Source: Janthinobacterium sp. TND4EL3 (GTDB lineage Bacteria; Pseudomonadota; Gammaproteobacteria; Burkholderiales; Burkholderiaceae_D). Taken from it: a stretch of 64,000 bases of DNA. Of this stretch, positions 27,404 through 35,875 are shown one piece after another. The translations under genes were made by a program, and so were the position numbers. The stretch lies in contig NZ_FTMV01000005.1 of assembly GCF_900156175.1 (NCBI RefSeq), positions 186,001 to 250,000 of the forward strand. The letters run 5' to 3'. The notes beneath the pieces were generated by a model, which worked only from the letters and a program-made list of their open reading frames with translations, did not search any database and was not told the origin of the DNA. Each line of letters opens with the position of its first letter. Position 1 is the first letter of the stretch.

Positions 27404-28573
27404 TTACTTTTTCGCTGCGGCCGGCTTGGCTGCCACCGGGGATGCCACCGGGTTTTGTACATTGCGTACCAGGTCGCCGTCATTGAGAAAGCCCGCGCCG
27501 CTGACGACAATCGTCGTGTCGGCCGTGATGCCCTTGACGATCTCGATGCGGTCCGTCAGGCGCCGTCCGGCCTGCACCTTGATCTGGCTGACCCGCTGGT
27601 CGGGATTGAGGCGGAAGACATAGCTGAAGCCGTCGCGCACGGCAATTGCCTGCTGCGGCACCGTCAGCGCGCCCGAGGTGCCCAGTTCAAATTCGCCGCT
27701 GGCGTACATGCCGGCCTTGAACGGCGCATTGTTGCCCGTGCTGGCCGGCAGGTCCACGTACACGAGGGCGGAGCGCGTCTGCGGGTCGACCGTGGGGGCG
27801 ATCATGCGCACCTTGCCCGTCAACACGCTGCCATTGGCCGCCTTCACCTGCGCCAGGGTGCCCGGCTTCAGGTTCAGCAGTTCGGTGGCCGTCACTTCGG
27901 CGCGCCATTCGAGGCGGCCCTGGCGGATCATGCGGAACAATTCCGTGCCGGCGCCCACCACCGAGCCCACGGTGGCCGAGCGCGCAGAGATGATGCCGCT
28001 GTCGGGCGCCACCACCTGCGTGTATTTCAGGCGCAGCTGCTGCGACGCCAGTTGCGCCTTGGCCGATGCAATGCGCGCATTGGCAGTCTGTTCCGCCGTC
28101 AGGTACTGGCTGATCTGCTGCGCGCTGATGGCGCCCGTGCTTTGCAGCGAGCGGGCACGCTGGGCGTTGGCTGCCGCCTCGGCCGCATTCGCTTCCGCTT
28201 CCAGCACGGCGGCCCTGGCCTGGGCCACGTCGGCATTGACCGTGTCGTTCGAGAACACGGCCAGCACCTGGCCGGCGCGCACGACGTCGCCGACATTCAC
28301 GCGCACGTCGGTGAGGCGCAAGCCGTTCGATTCGCTGCCGATGACGGCTTCCTGCCAGGCGGCCACGTTGCCGTTGGCGCTCAGCTTGATGGGCAGGCTG
28401 GCCGTTTGCGGCTTGGCCGTGGTGACGGTCAGCGCGGGTTTTTGCGCCGCCTTCTTGTCCTTCGCCTCGTCGGCCGCCGTGGAGGCCGATGGATACAGGG
28501 CCACGCCGGCGCCCAGCACCATGCAAAGGGAGGCCAGTGCGAGCGCCATCGGTTTCAAGGTCATTTTTTTCAT
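27404..28573 (-). CDS. RND periplasmic adaptor (membrane-fusion protein)
   Basis: Partner of the downstream RND pump. From ATG 28573 the product has 389 residues: a signal segment MKKMTLKPMALALASLCMVL, then lipoyl and coiled-coil regions (VRVNVGDVVRAGQVLAVFS, about 85-103) and the barrel/proximal domains. No typical Cys lipobox is evident, so it may be anchored by its signal helix. I reject the longer frame to 28681 because the additional codons overlap the outer-membrane factor gene and are not signal-like. Confidence 0.9.
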   Translation of the reverse strand: MKKMTLKPMALALASLCMVLGAGVALYPSASTAADEAKDKKAAQKPALTVTTAKPQTASLPIKLSANGNVAAWQEAVIGSESNGLRLTDVRVNVGDVVRAGQVLAVFSNDTVNADVAQARAAVLEAEANAAEAAANAQRARSLQSTGAISAQQISQYLTAEQTANARIASAKAQLASQQLRLKYTQVVAPDSGIISARSATVGSVVGAGTELFRMIRQGRLEWRAEVTATELLNLKPGTLAQVKAANGSVLTGKVRMIAPTVDPQTRSALVYVDLPASTGNNAPFKAGMYASGEFELGTSGALTVPQQAIAVRDGFSYVFRLNPDQRVSQIKVQAGRRLTDRIEIVKGITADTTIVVSGAGFLNDGDLVRNVQNPVASPVAAKPAAAKK

Positions 28574-28586
28574 GTTGTCGTATCCG

Positions 28587-30002
28587 TCAAGGTGCATTGT
28601 TGGCGATGGCGCTGCTGCCGTTCCAGCCGCCGCCGGCGGCGCGGTACAGCGCCACCCAGGCGGCGCTGCGTTCGCGCTCAAGGTTGACCACCGTGTTTTC
28701 GGCGGCCAGGCGCGTGCGGCGCGCGTCTTCCAGTTCGATCAGGCTGGCCAGGCCGTTCTTGTAGCGGTCTTCGGTGGCGACAAACGACACGCGGTAGCCT
28801 TCCAGCGCGGTTTTGGCATGCTCGCTGCGCGCGTCCGTGCTGGCCAGGTTGACCAGCGCCTCTTCCACTTCGCGCACGGCCTGGCGCACGCCGGCGCGGT
28901 ATTTCACCACGGCTTCGTCGTAGCGCGCCGTGGCCGCATCGACCTGGGCGCGGCGGGTGCCGCCGTCGAAGATGGGCAGGCTGACGGCCAGCGGGCCGAT
29001 GCTCCAGGTGCTGGCCGTGATGCTGGTACCGCCGGCGCGGATATTGCCCTTGCCGATGGAGCCGGCCAGGCTCAGGCGGGGATAGCGCTGCGCCTGCGCG
29101 CCGCGCACTTCGAAGCTGGCGGCCGCCACTTCGCGTTCGGCGCTGTAGATGTCGGGACGCTGGGCGAGGGTTTGCGCCGGCAGCTCCGCAATGGCTACAG
29201 GCGATGGCAGGACGGCGGGATTGGCGTCGAGCTTGTGGCGCAGGGCGTCTTCCGGCACGGCCGACAGGGCCACCAGCGCCTTGACATTCACGTCGCAGGC
29301 AGCGCGCTGTTCGATGGCGCGGCTGGCGCCTTCTGCCGCGCTGGCGCGGGCCAGCGCGGCGTTGGCGGGCGGCTGGAAGCCGGCACCGGCGCTCAATGCC
29401 GTCAGGCGTGCCGAGTCGCGGCGCGAGACGGCATCCTGTTCGGCCACGGCCTGCAACTGCCGGCAGGTGCGCAAGGCGTAATACTGGTTTGCCACTTCGG
29501 CGGCCACCGAGACGCGGGCTTCGTGCCAGAGTGCGCGGGCGCTGTCGTAGCGCTCCTGCGCCGCATCGCGCGTGGCCCGGTTGGCTCCAAACACGTCGAT
29601 TTCCCACGACGCCTGCAAGGCCGCCTGCGAGGTGGTGCCGCCGGGCTGTGCCGATTGCTGGCTGGTGCGCACCACGCTGCCCGTCGCGTCGAGCTTGGGC
29701 GCCAGCGCGGCGCCGCTGGCGATGCTGTCCGCGCGCGCCTGCACGATGCGCGTGCCGGCGGCGGCGATGGTGGGGCTGGCCTGTTGCGCATCGGTGATCA
29801 GTTCCACCAGCAGGCTGTCGCCCTGGCCCTGCCACCAGCTGGCCAGGTCGGCCAGCTTGCCGTTGTGCGGCAGCGGCGCCTGCCACTGCGCGGGTGCGCT
29901 GGCGGCCACGGTAGTGGGTGGCCCCTGCAGGGCGCAGCCGCCCAGTGCCAGCGCGATGCTGGCGGCCAGGGCGCCATGAACGGTGCATCGAATAGTCGTC
30001 AT
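28587..30002 (-). CDS. Outer-membrane efflux factor, NodT family lipoprotein
   Basis: TolC-like channel for the RND pump. The 471 residues start MTTIRCTVHGALAASIALALGGCAL, with lipobox GGC at Cys23, and show the duplicated OEP domains (ASWEIDVFGANRATRDAAQERYDSA; LAQRPDIYSAEREVAAASFEVR). ATG 30002 overlaps the stop of the upstream regulator. In order it precedes the adaptor (13-base gap), a less common arrangement than adaptor-pump-channel. Confidence 0.93.
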   Translation of the reverse strand: MTTIRCTVHGALAASIALALGGCALQGPPTTVAASAPAQWQAPLPHNGKLADLASWWQGQGDSLLVELITDAQQASPTIAAAGTRIVQARADSIASGAALAPKLDATGSVVRTSQQSAQPGGTTSQAALQASWEIDVFGANRATRDAAQERYDSARALWHEARVSVAAEVANQYYALRTCRQLQAVAEQDAVSRRDSARLTALSAGAGFQPPANAALARASAAEGASRAIEQRAACDVNVKALVALSAVPEDALRHKLDANPAVLPSPVAIAELPAQTLAQRPDIYSAEREVAAASFEVRGAQAQRYPRLSLAGSIGKGNIRAGGTSITASTWSIGPLAVSLPIFDGGTRRAQVDAATARYDEAVVKYRAGVRQAVREVEEALVNLASTDARSEHAKTALEGYRVSFVATEDRYKNGLASLIELEDARRTRLAAENTVVNLERERSAAWVALYRAAGGGWNGSSAIANNAP

Positions 30003-30727
30003 GCTGATCCTTGTGCTTGTCGTTGAACGGTCACGGTGGAGGGGGTTTTGGCGAGGCGCCGACGCTCCACGTCGGCCATGGCCAGCGCGTAGTCGGTCAT
30101 GCGTGCGAGCCAGGTGTCGAGGGCGTATGGCGTGTCCAGCAGCTGCGGGCGCAGCGTTTGCAGCACGTCGGCGCCCACCATGTGCTGCAGGGCCAGCGAG
30201 GCGATGGAAAACGCCAGCCGGTGCATGTCGTCGCTGTTGTCGGGCGCGCCCAAGTGGCGCGCCAGCACGCGCGTGAGCGCTTCGTGCTCGGGGCGGATGT
30301 TCTGGTCGATCTCGCGCGCCCACAGTCCCGTCGGTTCGAGCATTTCGCGGCACCACAGGCGCATGCAGTCGCGCGCGATCTCGCCCTGCTGCATGGGGGC
30401 GAGCAATTGCGCATAAAAGCCCTCCAGGCTTTGGCGCAAGGTGAAATGCGGTTGCTCGTACAGGGCGATATTGTCTTGCGGGTTCGTCGATTGCTGGGCG
30501 AAGGCGGCGCGGTACAAGCCCGCCTTGTCGCCAAAATAGTAGCGGATGGCGGCGGCGTTGGTGCCGGCCGCCTGCGCCAGTTCGCGCGTGGAGGTCTTGG
30601 CGTAGCCCTGCTCGGCAAACAGGCGGATGGCGCTGTGCAGCAGCCGCTCGCGCGACTGCTCGCCATCGGAACGGGGCTTGCGCCCGTCGTCGGCGCTTGG
30701 CGTTTGGGAAATGTGTTTTTCAATCAT
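29999..30727 (-). CDS. TetR/AcrR-family repressor, CerR-like
   Basis: Predicted repressor of the RND operon it heads. The 242-residue protein has a TetR-type HTH at about residues 25-70 (LLHSAIRLFAEQGYAKTSTRELAQAAGTNAAAIRYYFGDKAGLYRAAF) and a C-terminal ligand domain of the CerR type (about 100-225). It overlaps the outer-membrane factor gene by 4 bases, so the regulator is made from the same mRNA as the pump. The palindrome at 30764-30787 is its likely operator. Confidence 0.9.
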   Translation of the reverse strand: MIEKHISQTPSADDGRKPRSDGEQSRERLLHSAIRLFAEQGYAKTSTRELAQAAGTNAAAIRYYFGDKAGLYRAAFAQQSTNPQDNIALYEQPHFTLRQSLEGFYAQLLAPMQQGEIARDCMRLWCREMLEPTGLWAREIDQNIRPEHEALTRVLARHLGAPDNSDDMHRLAFSIASLALQHMVGADVLQTLRPQLLDTPYALDTWLARMTDYALAMADVERRRLAKTPSTVTVQRQAQGSA

Positions 30728-30744
30728 GCCGCAGATTGAATCAC

Positions 30745-30787
30745 ATATCTCAAACGATTGATATAACTAAATCGCTTGATTTAGTTA
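30745..30787. promoter_or_regulatory. Operator palindromes upstream of the RND operon
   Basis: A perfect inverted repeat has arms TAACTAAATC (30764-30773) and GATTTAGTTA (30778-30787) around a 4-base centre, 37-60 bases before the repressor ATG. A second imperfect copy (TCAA-ACGA-TTGA, 30750-30761) sits closer to the gene. Both share a TCAAnCGnTT half-element. Confidence 0.7.
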
Positions 30788-30818
30788 AGGAATGATGAAG
30801 ATAATGTAAAACGCAGGC

Positions 30819-30846
30819 AAAAAAAAGCCCGCGAACTGGCGCGGGC
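30819..30846 (-). terminator. Intrinsic terminator of the sensor-kinase gene
   Basis: On the minus strand GCCCGCG (30846-30840) pairs with CGCGGGC (30833-30827), and eight T residues follow (30826-30819). It lies about 145 bases past the kinase stop codon. Confidence 0.88.
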
Positions 30847-30989
30847 GGAATCCAATGTTCGGAGAACGAATTGGAGGAGACAGTTCTACTATAGCGCTGA
30901 AAATGTTGCAGTGCAATACCGTAGAACTACTGTATCGGTCTCTTGTGGATGGCAAAAAGTCAGCATTCCATGCTGCGGTGCACAGAAGT

Positions 30990-32351
30990 TCAGGCCTTGC
31001 TGCGCAGCGCCAACGTAAACGTGCTGCCGGAACCGTAGTCGCTGTTGAAGAACAGGGCGCCGCCGATGGCGTTGGCCAGGTTCTGGCACAGGTACAGGCC
31101 CAGTCCCGCGCCTTCCACGTGGCGCGTGGAGGTGGAGTCAAGTTGCGAGAAGGCCTGGAACAGCTTGGCCTGGTCCTCTTCCTTGATGCCGGCGCCGCTG
31201 TCGGCGATGCTCATCTCTGTCACGAGCACGCCGTCTTCCTCGCGCTGGGCCAGGCTGATGCGCACCGTGCCCTGTTCCGTGAACTTGATGGCGTTGTTGA
31301 GCAGGTTGATGAGGATTTGCGTCAGCGCGCGGCGGTCCGTGTCGATGATCGTGGGCGACTGGTTCTCCGTGCCCAGTTCCATTTCCAGTGCCAGGCCTTT
31401 TTGCTGGGCCAGCGGGCGCAGGGTATCGGCCACCTCGGCCATCAGTTCCTGGCAGTGCACGGGTTCGATGGACAAGGTCAGCTTGCCCGCCTCGATCTTG
31501 GCCACGTCGAGGATATCGTTGATCAGCGAGAGCAGATGGCGCGCGCTGGCGCGGATGGTATTGAGTTGCTTGTCCTGGTCGGGCGTCAGGGGGCCTGGCA
31601 GTTTCATCAGCAGCGCGCCCGTGAACCCGATGATGGCGTTGAGCGGCGTGCGCAATTCATGCGACATGTTGGCGATGAAGGCCGACTTCATGCGGCTCGC
31701 TTCTGCCAGTTCCAGGTTTTTCAGGGCGATTTCGCGGTTGATGGTTTCCAGTTCGGCCGCATGGTGCGCCAGGCGCATGTTCAGCTCGATCACCTGGCGT
31801 TCGCGTGCCTGCAGTTCGCCGTTGACCTGCACCGCCTGTTCATAGGTGGAGATCAGCAAATCGAGGATTTGCTGGCGTTCCGCATTGATGAAGTGCTTCT
31901 GGTCGCCCAGGTACAGGGCGATGCCGATTTCCACGTTCTGGTTCTTGCGCAGCTTCTGGTTCATCAGCATGTGGCTGATGCGGTTGAGCAGGTAGTCTTC
32001 TGCGTAAGGCTTGCGGATGAAATTGTCGGCGCCGCATTCGATGCCGCGGATGATGTCCTTCGGGTCGTTGAGCGAGGTGACGAGGATGACGGGAATGTCG
32101 CGCAGGGTCGGATCGGACTTGATGGCGCGGCACAGGTCGTAGCCATTCATTTCAGGCATGACGATATCGGACAGCACCAGGTGCGGCTTGCGCTCGCGGA
32201 TGGCGGCCAGGGCCAGCTGGCCATTCGTCGCCACGCGCGCGTTATAGTGCAGGGACTGGATCAGGCGGCGCAAGCGCTCCGCCTGGGTCGGGCTGTCCTC
32301 GACGATCAGGATCTCGATTTCGTCATGCTTGATTTGGTTGTTGGAGTCCAC
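30990..32351 (-). CDS. Response-regulator receiver fused to histidine kinase
   Basis: A 453-residue cytoplasmic signalling protein. The N-terminal receiver domain (about 12-128) has the phospho-acceptor Asp in LVLSDIVMPEMNGYDL. A linker coiled coil follows (about 165-225), then HisKA with FIANMSHELRTPLNAIIGF near residue 240, and an HATPase domain with NLLNNAIKFTEQG (N-box), DSGAGI and GAGLGLYLCQNL (G boxes). No membrane segment or sensor domain is present, so it probably takes signal from another kinase. The start is GTG at 32351 with AGGAGAGG upstream. No second response regulator lies beside it. Confidence 0.92.
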   Translation of the reverse strand: MDSNNQIKHDEIEILIVEDSPTQAERLRRLIQSLHYNARVATNGQLALAAIRERKPHLVLSDIVMPEMNGYDLCRAIKSDPTLRDIPVILVTSLNDPKDIIRGIECGADNFIRKPYAEDYLLNRISHMLMNQKLRKNQNVEIGIALYLGDQKHFINAERQQILDLLISTYEQAVQVNGELQARERQVIELNMRLAHHAAELETINREIALKNLELAEASRMKSAFIANMSHELRTPLNAIIGFTGALLMKLPGPLTPDQDKQLNTIRASARHLLSLINDILDVAKIEAGKLTLSIEPVHCQELMAEVADTLRPLAQQKGLALEMELGTENQSPTIIDTDRRALTQILINLLNNAIKFTEQGTVRISLAQREEDGVLVTEMSIADSGAGIKEEDQAKLFQAFSQLDSTSTRHVEGAGLGLYLCQNLANAIGGALFFNSDYGSGSTFTLALRSKA

Positions 32352-32493
32352 AGACCTCTCCTAGGATTTCAGTGTGGTGATGCTGGGCGCGGTGAGCGCG
32401 CAATATCGACATCGTATGACTATATCGGATTTAGGTCTGTAAAAGTAACTTCCAAGTAACTATTTTGCCCACAGGGAATGCTGTGGCCGCCTG

Positions 32494-33228
32494 TCAGTTT
32501 TCACCCTGGAACTGGCCGGCGCGATAGGTCAGCACCAGCGTGTCGCGGTGGCCGTGTTCGCCGGTGGGCTGGATCGGCGTCGATTCGTGGATCACGGCGG
32601 CGTCGTCGAGCAGCAGCAGCGACCATGGCTCGGTCAGGGTAAAGCGCTTGCCGTTGGGACCGTCCGCTTCGAAGATGCGCGTCTCGCCGCCCTTGACCTG
32701 TTCGCGTCCGATCAGCAGCACGGCGACGAAATCGACGCCGTCGCGGTGCGCGCCTTCCGGCGTGGGGCGGCCGATGCCGTCAGTGGTGTCGATGCGGAAC
32801 TGGTGCGCCTCGATGAACCACGGCTGGCGTCCCTTGACCTGCGAACAGGCGTCGCCCAGCGCGCGAATCAGCTGCTGCCAGGCCGCTTGCGCGACGATAG
32901 CCGGTTCGACCGGTTCGAACAGGCGGTGCATGCCGCCGTGCAGGGCGTTGTATTCGACTGGCTGCCAGTGCGGACGGTGTGCCGTCTGCGTCAGGCGCTC
33001 GCCATCCTGCACGAAGCACGAGTGGCGCCGGCGGCGATAGCGGCCGCCATCCTTCAGGTAATTGTCCAGCGCAAGCGCATTCCAGCTTGGTTCCAGCGCG
33101 CGCAGCGCGGCCAGCGGGCAGCCGGCCAGCGCGGCCACGTCCTGCGGGCGCAAGACGGCATAGCCGTCGTCGCGCAAGGCGTCCTTGAGGTAGGACGGGT
33201 CGGTAAAGATCGGTGCGGAAGTGCTCAT
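32494..33228 (-). CDS. 2-oxoglutarate/Fe(II) dioxygenase family protein (2OG-Fe_Oxy_2 type)
   Basis: Predicted non-heme iron oxygenase of the family that includes amino-acid hydroxylases such as Bacillus L-isoleucine dioxygenase. The 244 residues contain the metal pair HRD in EGAHRDGVDFVAVLLIG near residue 175, a GGET strand and the distal metal His in AAVIHESTPIQP near residue 215, with an Arg (HRDTLVLTYRAG) for 2-oxoglutarate. The actual substrate is unknown. It sits downstream of the TonB receptor on the same strand, with a 13-bp palindrome resembling an iron box in the gap. Confidence 0.82.
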   Translation of the reverse strand: MSTSAPIFTDPSYLKDALRDDGYAVLRPQDVAALAGCPLAALRALEPSWNALALDNYLKDGGRYRRRRHSCFVQDGERLTQTAHRPHWQPVEYNALHGGMHRLFEPVEPAIVAQAAWQQLIRALGDACSQVKGRQPWFIEAHQFRIDTTDGIGRPTPEGAHRDGVDFVAVLLIGREQVKGGETRIFEADGPNGKRFTLTEPWSLLLLDDAAVIHESTPIQPTGEHGHRDTLVLTYRAGQFQGEN

Positions 33229-33312
33229 GGCGGTGCCGGCCGGAACACGGCCTGTATCAGTTTATCCAGCCTGGCATTCTACGACTTCGCGGCGTTTCCT
33301 GTGCAGTACGAT

Positions 33313-33325
33313 AAGAATTATTCTT
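33313..33325. promoter_or_regulatory. Fur-box-like palindrome
   Basis: AAGAAT-T-ATTCTT is a perfect 13-base palindrome in the context GATAAGAATTATTCTTG, resembling an iron-box core. It is 85-97 bases upstream of the dioxygenase ATG and just after the TonB receptor stop. It has no T-run on the minus strand to make it an obvious terminator. Confidence 0.4.
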
Positions 33326-33331
33326 GTTAAG

Positions 33332-35365
33332 TTAAAAATTCTTTACCAGGGTCAGGCGCAGCGAGCGCGATTCCACCGGATGGAAGTGGATATCGTCGAC
33401 AGGCTGCGCTTCGCCTGGCAGGCGCGAGGCATAGTAGTAATCGATGGCCGAGTCGCGCCGGTTGGCCAGGTTGTAGCCTTCCACTTCCATGCGCCAGGTC
33501 TTGTCGATCTGGTAGGCGATACGCCCGTTCAAGCCCACGCTGGCGGCAGAGCGCACGCTGTTGTCCTCGATCAGGGGACGCGGGCCGAAGTAGCGCAGGC
33601 GCAAAGACCCGGACCATGGCCCCTGCGGCGTCACCGTCATGGCCAGCTGGGCGACGCCTTCGATGGCGCCGGGGATGAAGTCACCCGCCGGATCGCTGCC
33701 GCGCGAGCGCGCGCGGGCATACGCCAGGTCCAGGTCCAGCGACAGCCAGCTCGCCGCCTTGTAGTAGCTGGAAAACTCGATGCCGTAGCGACGGCTGGGG
33801 CGGCCCGCCTCGGTGGCGCCGGCGTCGCCGACGAACAGCAGCTCGGAATCGAAGTCCAGGCGGTACAGCGACAGGGACGTTTGCAGGCTGGCGATGGCGG
33901 CGCTGCGCAAGCCCAGTTCCAGGCCGCGCGAGCGCACCAGTGGCGTGACCTTGTCGGCCGCCTCGCCCGTCTTCGGGTCGACCGTGATCGTCGTGCCGCG
34001 TGCATCGTTGCTATGAAAACCATTGCCAATGTTGAAATATGCTTCCGTCTCGCGCCACGGCCCCGCGATCACGCTCAGGCTGGGGCTGAACAAATGGTCG
34101 CTGGCCGTGCCCGCATTGGCGGCGCGGTCGCTGCGCACGTCGAAGCGGTAGGCGTCTGCGCGCAGGCCAGCCACGGTGCGCAGCATGCGCGACCAGCGCG
34201 TGCTGTTTTCGCCATACACGCCGATGCTCGTTTCGACGATATGGTCTTGCCGCGTGGTCGACAGGATCTGGCGCCGGCGCGTGTCGTACAGGCCATTGTG
34301 GATATTGTCGTTCTGTAGCTGCACGCCGATGGTGGTATCGCTGCTGCCCCTGTCCGTGTGGCGGTGCCAGGTGTGGCTGGCATCGAGGCCGGCCGTCACG
34401 CGCCTGTCGGGCTGGGCGAACTGGTCGCCGTTGACCGGGTCATCCATCGCATACGTAAAATTCGAGAACAGGGCCAGGCGGTTGGCGATCACGTACGCGC
34501 TGACCTTGGACGACACGTCGTCCGTCGTCTGGCGCCAGGCGCCCGACAGGCTGTAGCGCTGCGCCTTGCCGCCGTCGCTGGCATCGATGGCGTCGAAGCG
34601 GCCCAGCGCACCATCGTGCACGGCGCGCAGCGGAATCTGGTCGGTGGCGTTCCAGCTGGCGTCGTACGCCATGGCCGTGACGTTGAAGCCATTGTTGGCA
34701 TAGCCTTCGCTGTAGCGCAGCACGCCATTGAGCTTGCGGTAGCGGTCCGGCTGCGTGAACGGGCCATCGTTATGCTGCGCTTCGAGCGCGTACAGCAGGC
34801 TGCCGTCGCCCGCATCGAGCGAGTCGGCCAGCAGGGCGCGGCGAAAGCCGTTTTGCCCGATGCCCACGCTGGCGATGCCCTGCGTCAGGCGGTTCGCGTA
34901 GACGACGGACGCCGCGCCCGCCGAGGAAAAATCGCCTTGCGCCGCCGAGTACGGCCCCTTTTTGTAATCGAGGCGCATGGCCAGTTCGGGGATCAAAAAG
35001 TTCAGGTCCGTCCAGCCCTGCCCGTGGCCATGGCTGCGCTGGTTGACGGGCATCTCGTCGACCGTGGTGCGCAAGTCGGTGCCATGATCGAGGTTGAAGC
35101 CGCGCAGGTAGAACTGGTTGGCCTTGCCCTCGCCGCTATGCTGGCTGGCGATCAACCCCGGCACGGCTTCGAGCAGTTCGCCGGGCCGGTAGCTGGTGCG
35201 CGCGTCGAGCTGCTGTTGCGTGACGCTGCCCGCGTTGGCCGAATCGGCCACGCCCAGCTGGTTCAGGCGAGAACCGTCGACCAGCACGCGCTGAAAGATG
35301 TCGTCGGCGTGGGCGGCGGGGGAAAACAGGGCGGCGAGGAAGAGGGGAAGATAACGTGGCGTCAT
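33332..35365 (-). CDS. TonB-dependent outer-membrane receptor
   Basis: Outer-membrane transporter energised by TonB. The 677-residue protein has a signal peptide (MTPRYLPLFLAALFSPAAHA), an N-terminal plug domain (about 30-145, with RPGELLEAVPGLIASQHSGEG and NQFYLRGFNLDHGTDLRTTVDEM) and a 22-strand-type beta barrel ending in RLTLVKNF, where the last residue is the usual C-terminal Phe. It is the third gene of an operon with an M1 metallopeptidase and a DUF6702 protein, with a 21-base gap. The substrate is not deducible; the peptidase partner suggests a peptide or peptide-siderophore. Confidence 0.93.
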   Translation of the reverse strand: MTPRYLPLFLAALFSPAAHADDIFQRVLVDGSRLNQLGVADSANAGSVTQQQLDARTSYRPGELLEAVPGLIASQHSGEGKANQFYLRGFNLDHGTDLRTTVDEMPVNQRSHGHGQGWTDLNFLIPELAMRLDYKKGPYSAAQGDFSSAGAASVVYANRLTQGIASVGIGQNGFRRALLADSLDAGDGSLLYALEAQHNDGPFTQPDRYRKLNGVLRYSEGYANNGFNVTAMAYDASWNATDQIPLRAVHDGALGRFDAIDASDGGKAQRYSLSGAWRQTTDDVSSKVSAYVIANRLALFSNFTYAMDDPVNGDQFAQPDRRVTAGLDASHTWHRHTDRGSSDTTIGVQLQNDNIHNGLYDTRRRQILSTTRQDHIVETSIGVYGENSTRWSRMLRTVAGLRADAYRFDVRSDRAANAGTASDHLFSPSLSVIAGPWRETEAYFNIGNGFHSNDARGTTITVDPKTGEAADKVTPLVRSRGLELGLRSAAIASLQTSLSLYRLDFDSELLFVGDAGATEAGRPSRRYGIEFSSYYKAASWLSLDLDLAYARARSRGSDPAGDFIPGAIEGVAQLAMTVTPQGPWSGSLRLRYFGPRPLIEDNSVRSAASVGLNGRIAYQIDKTWRMEVEGYNLANRRDSAIDYYYASRLPGEAQPVDDIHFHPVESRSLRLTLVKNF

Positions 35366-35386
35366 GGGGGATAGGTGTGCCCGGGC

Positions 35387-35875
35387 TTAGCGGATCGGCA
35401 GTTCCGTGTTCTGGCGGTCGAAGATCAGCGTCTGGATGCTGCCGCTGTCCTGCACGTTGAGGGTATTGCGCTGGCTGGGCAGGAAGTCGATCAGCAGCCC
35501 GTTGTGGATGCGCGTGGCGGGGGCCAGGCGCGTGCGTTCGATCTCCTGGAAGATCACCACGTTGTCGGCGTTGACCTTCATGCCGACCCAGTTCAGGCGC
35601 AATCGCTTGCCGTCCGGCCCCACGAGGTAAAACTGTTTTTCGACATAGCGGCGCAGCGCCGCTTCGCTGTCTTCCTGGCCCAGGTCGAACTGGCGCTGGT
35701 ACAGATTCGTCAGCAGCGCCTCGACGTCGTGGCCCGTATAGGTGTGCACCACTTCCGTGCTGCCGCTGGCCCCGTTATAGCTGACGTCGGCGATACCCAT
35801 GTGGAAGTTATGGGCGCCGGCCGCCATGCTGGCGCAGGCCAGCAGGCTCGCCGCGAGAAGGCGCCAGCGCTTCAC
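35387..35875 (-). CDS. DUF6702-family periplasmic protein
   Basis: A 162-residue exported protein with signal peptide MKRWRLLAASLLACASMAAGA and a beta-rich mature domain starting HNFHMGIADVSYN. GTG start 35875 overlaps the peptidase stop (GTGA), implying coupling. Families of this kind are repeatedly found between an M1 peptidase and a TonB receptor. Its role is unknown, and binding or handing over of the transported ligand is inference. Confidence 0.8.
   Translation of the reverse strand: MKRWRLLAASLLACASMAAGAHNFHMGIADVSYNGASGSTEVVHTYTGHDVEALLTNLYQRQFDLGQEDSEAALRRYVEKQFYLVGPDGKRLRLNWVGMKVNADNVVIFQEIERTRLAPATRIHNGLLIDFLPSQRNTLNVQDSGSIQTLIFDRQNTELPIR

Noticed and set aside
24554-28687. 1377-codon plus-strand frame opposite the RND pump and adaptor
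   Set aside because: It is antisense to two well-supported genes and its translation is His/Gln/Arg-rich without domains.
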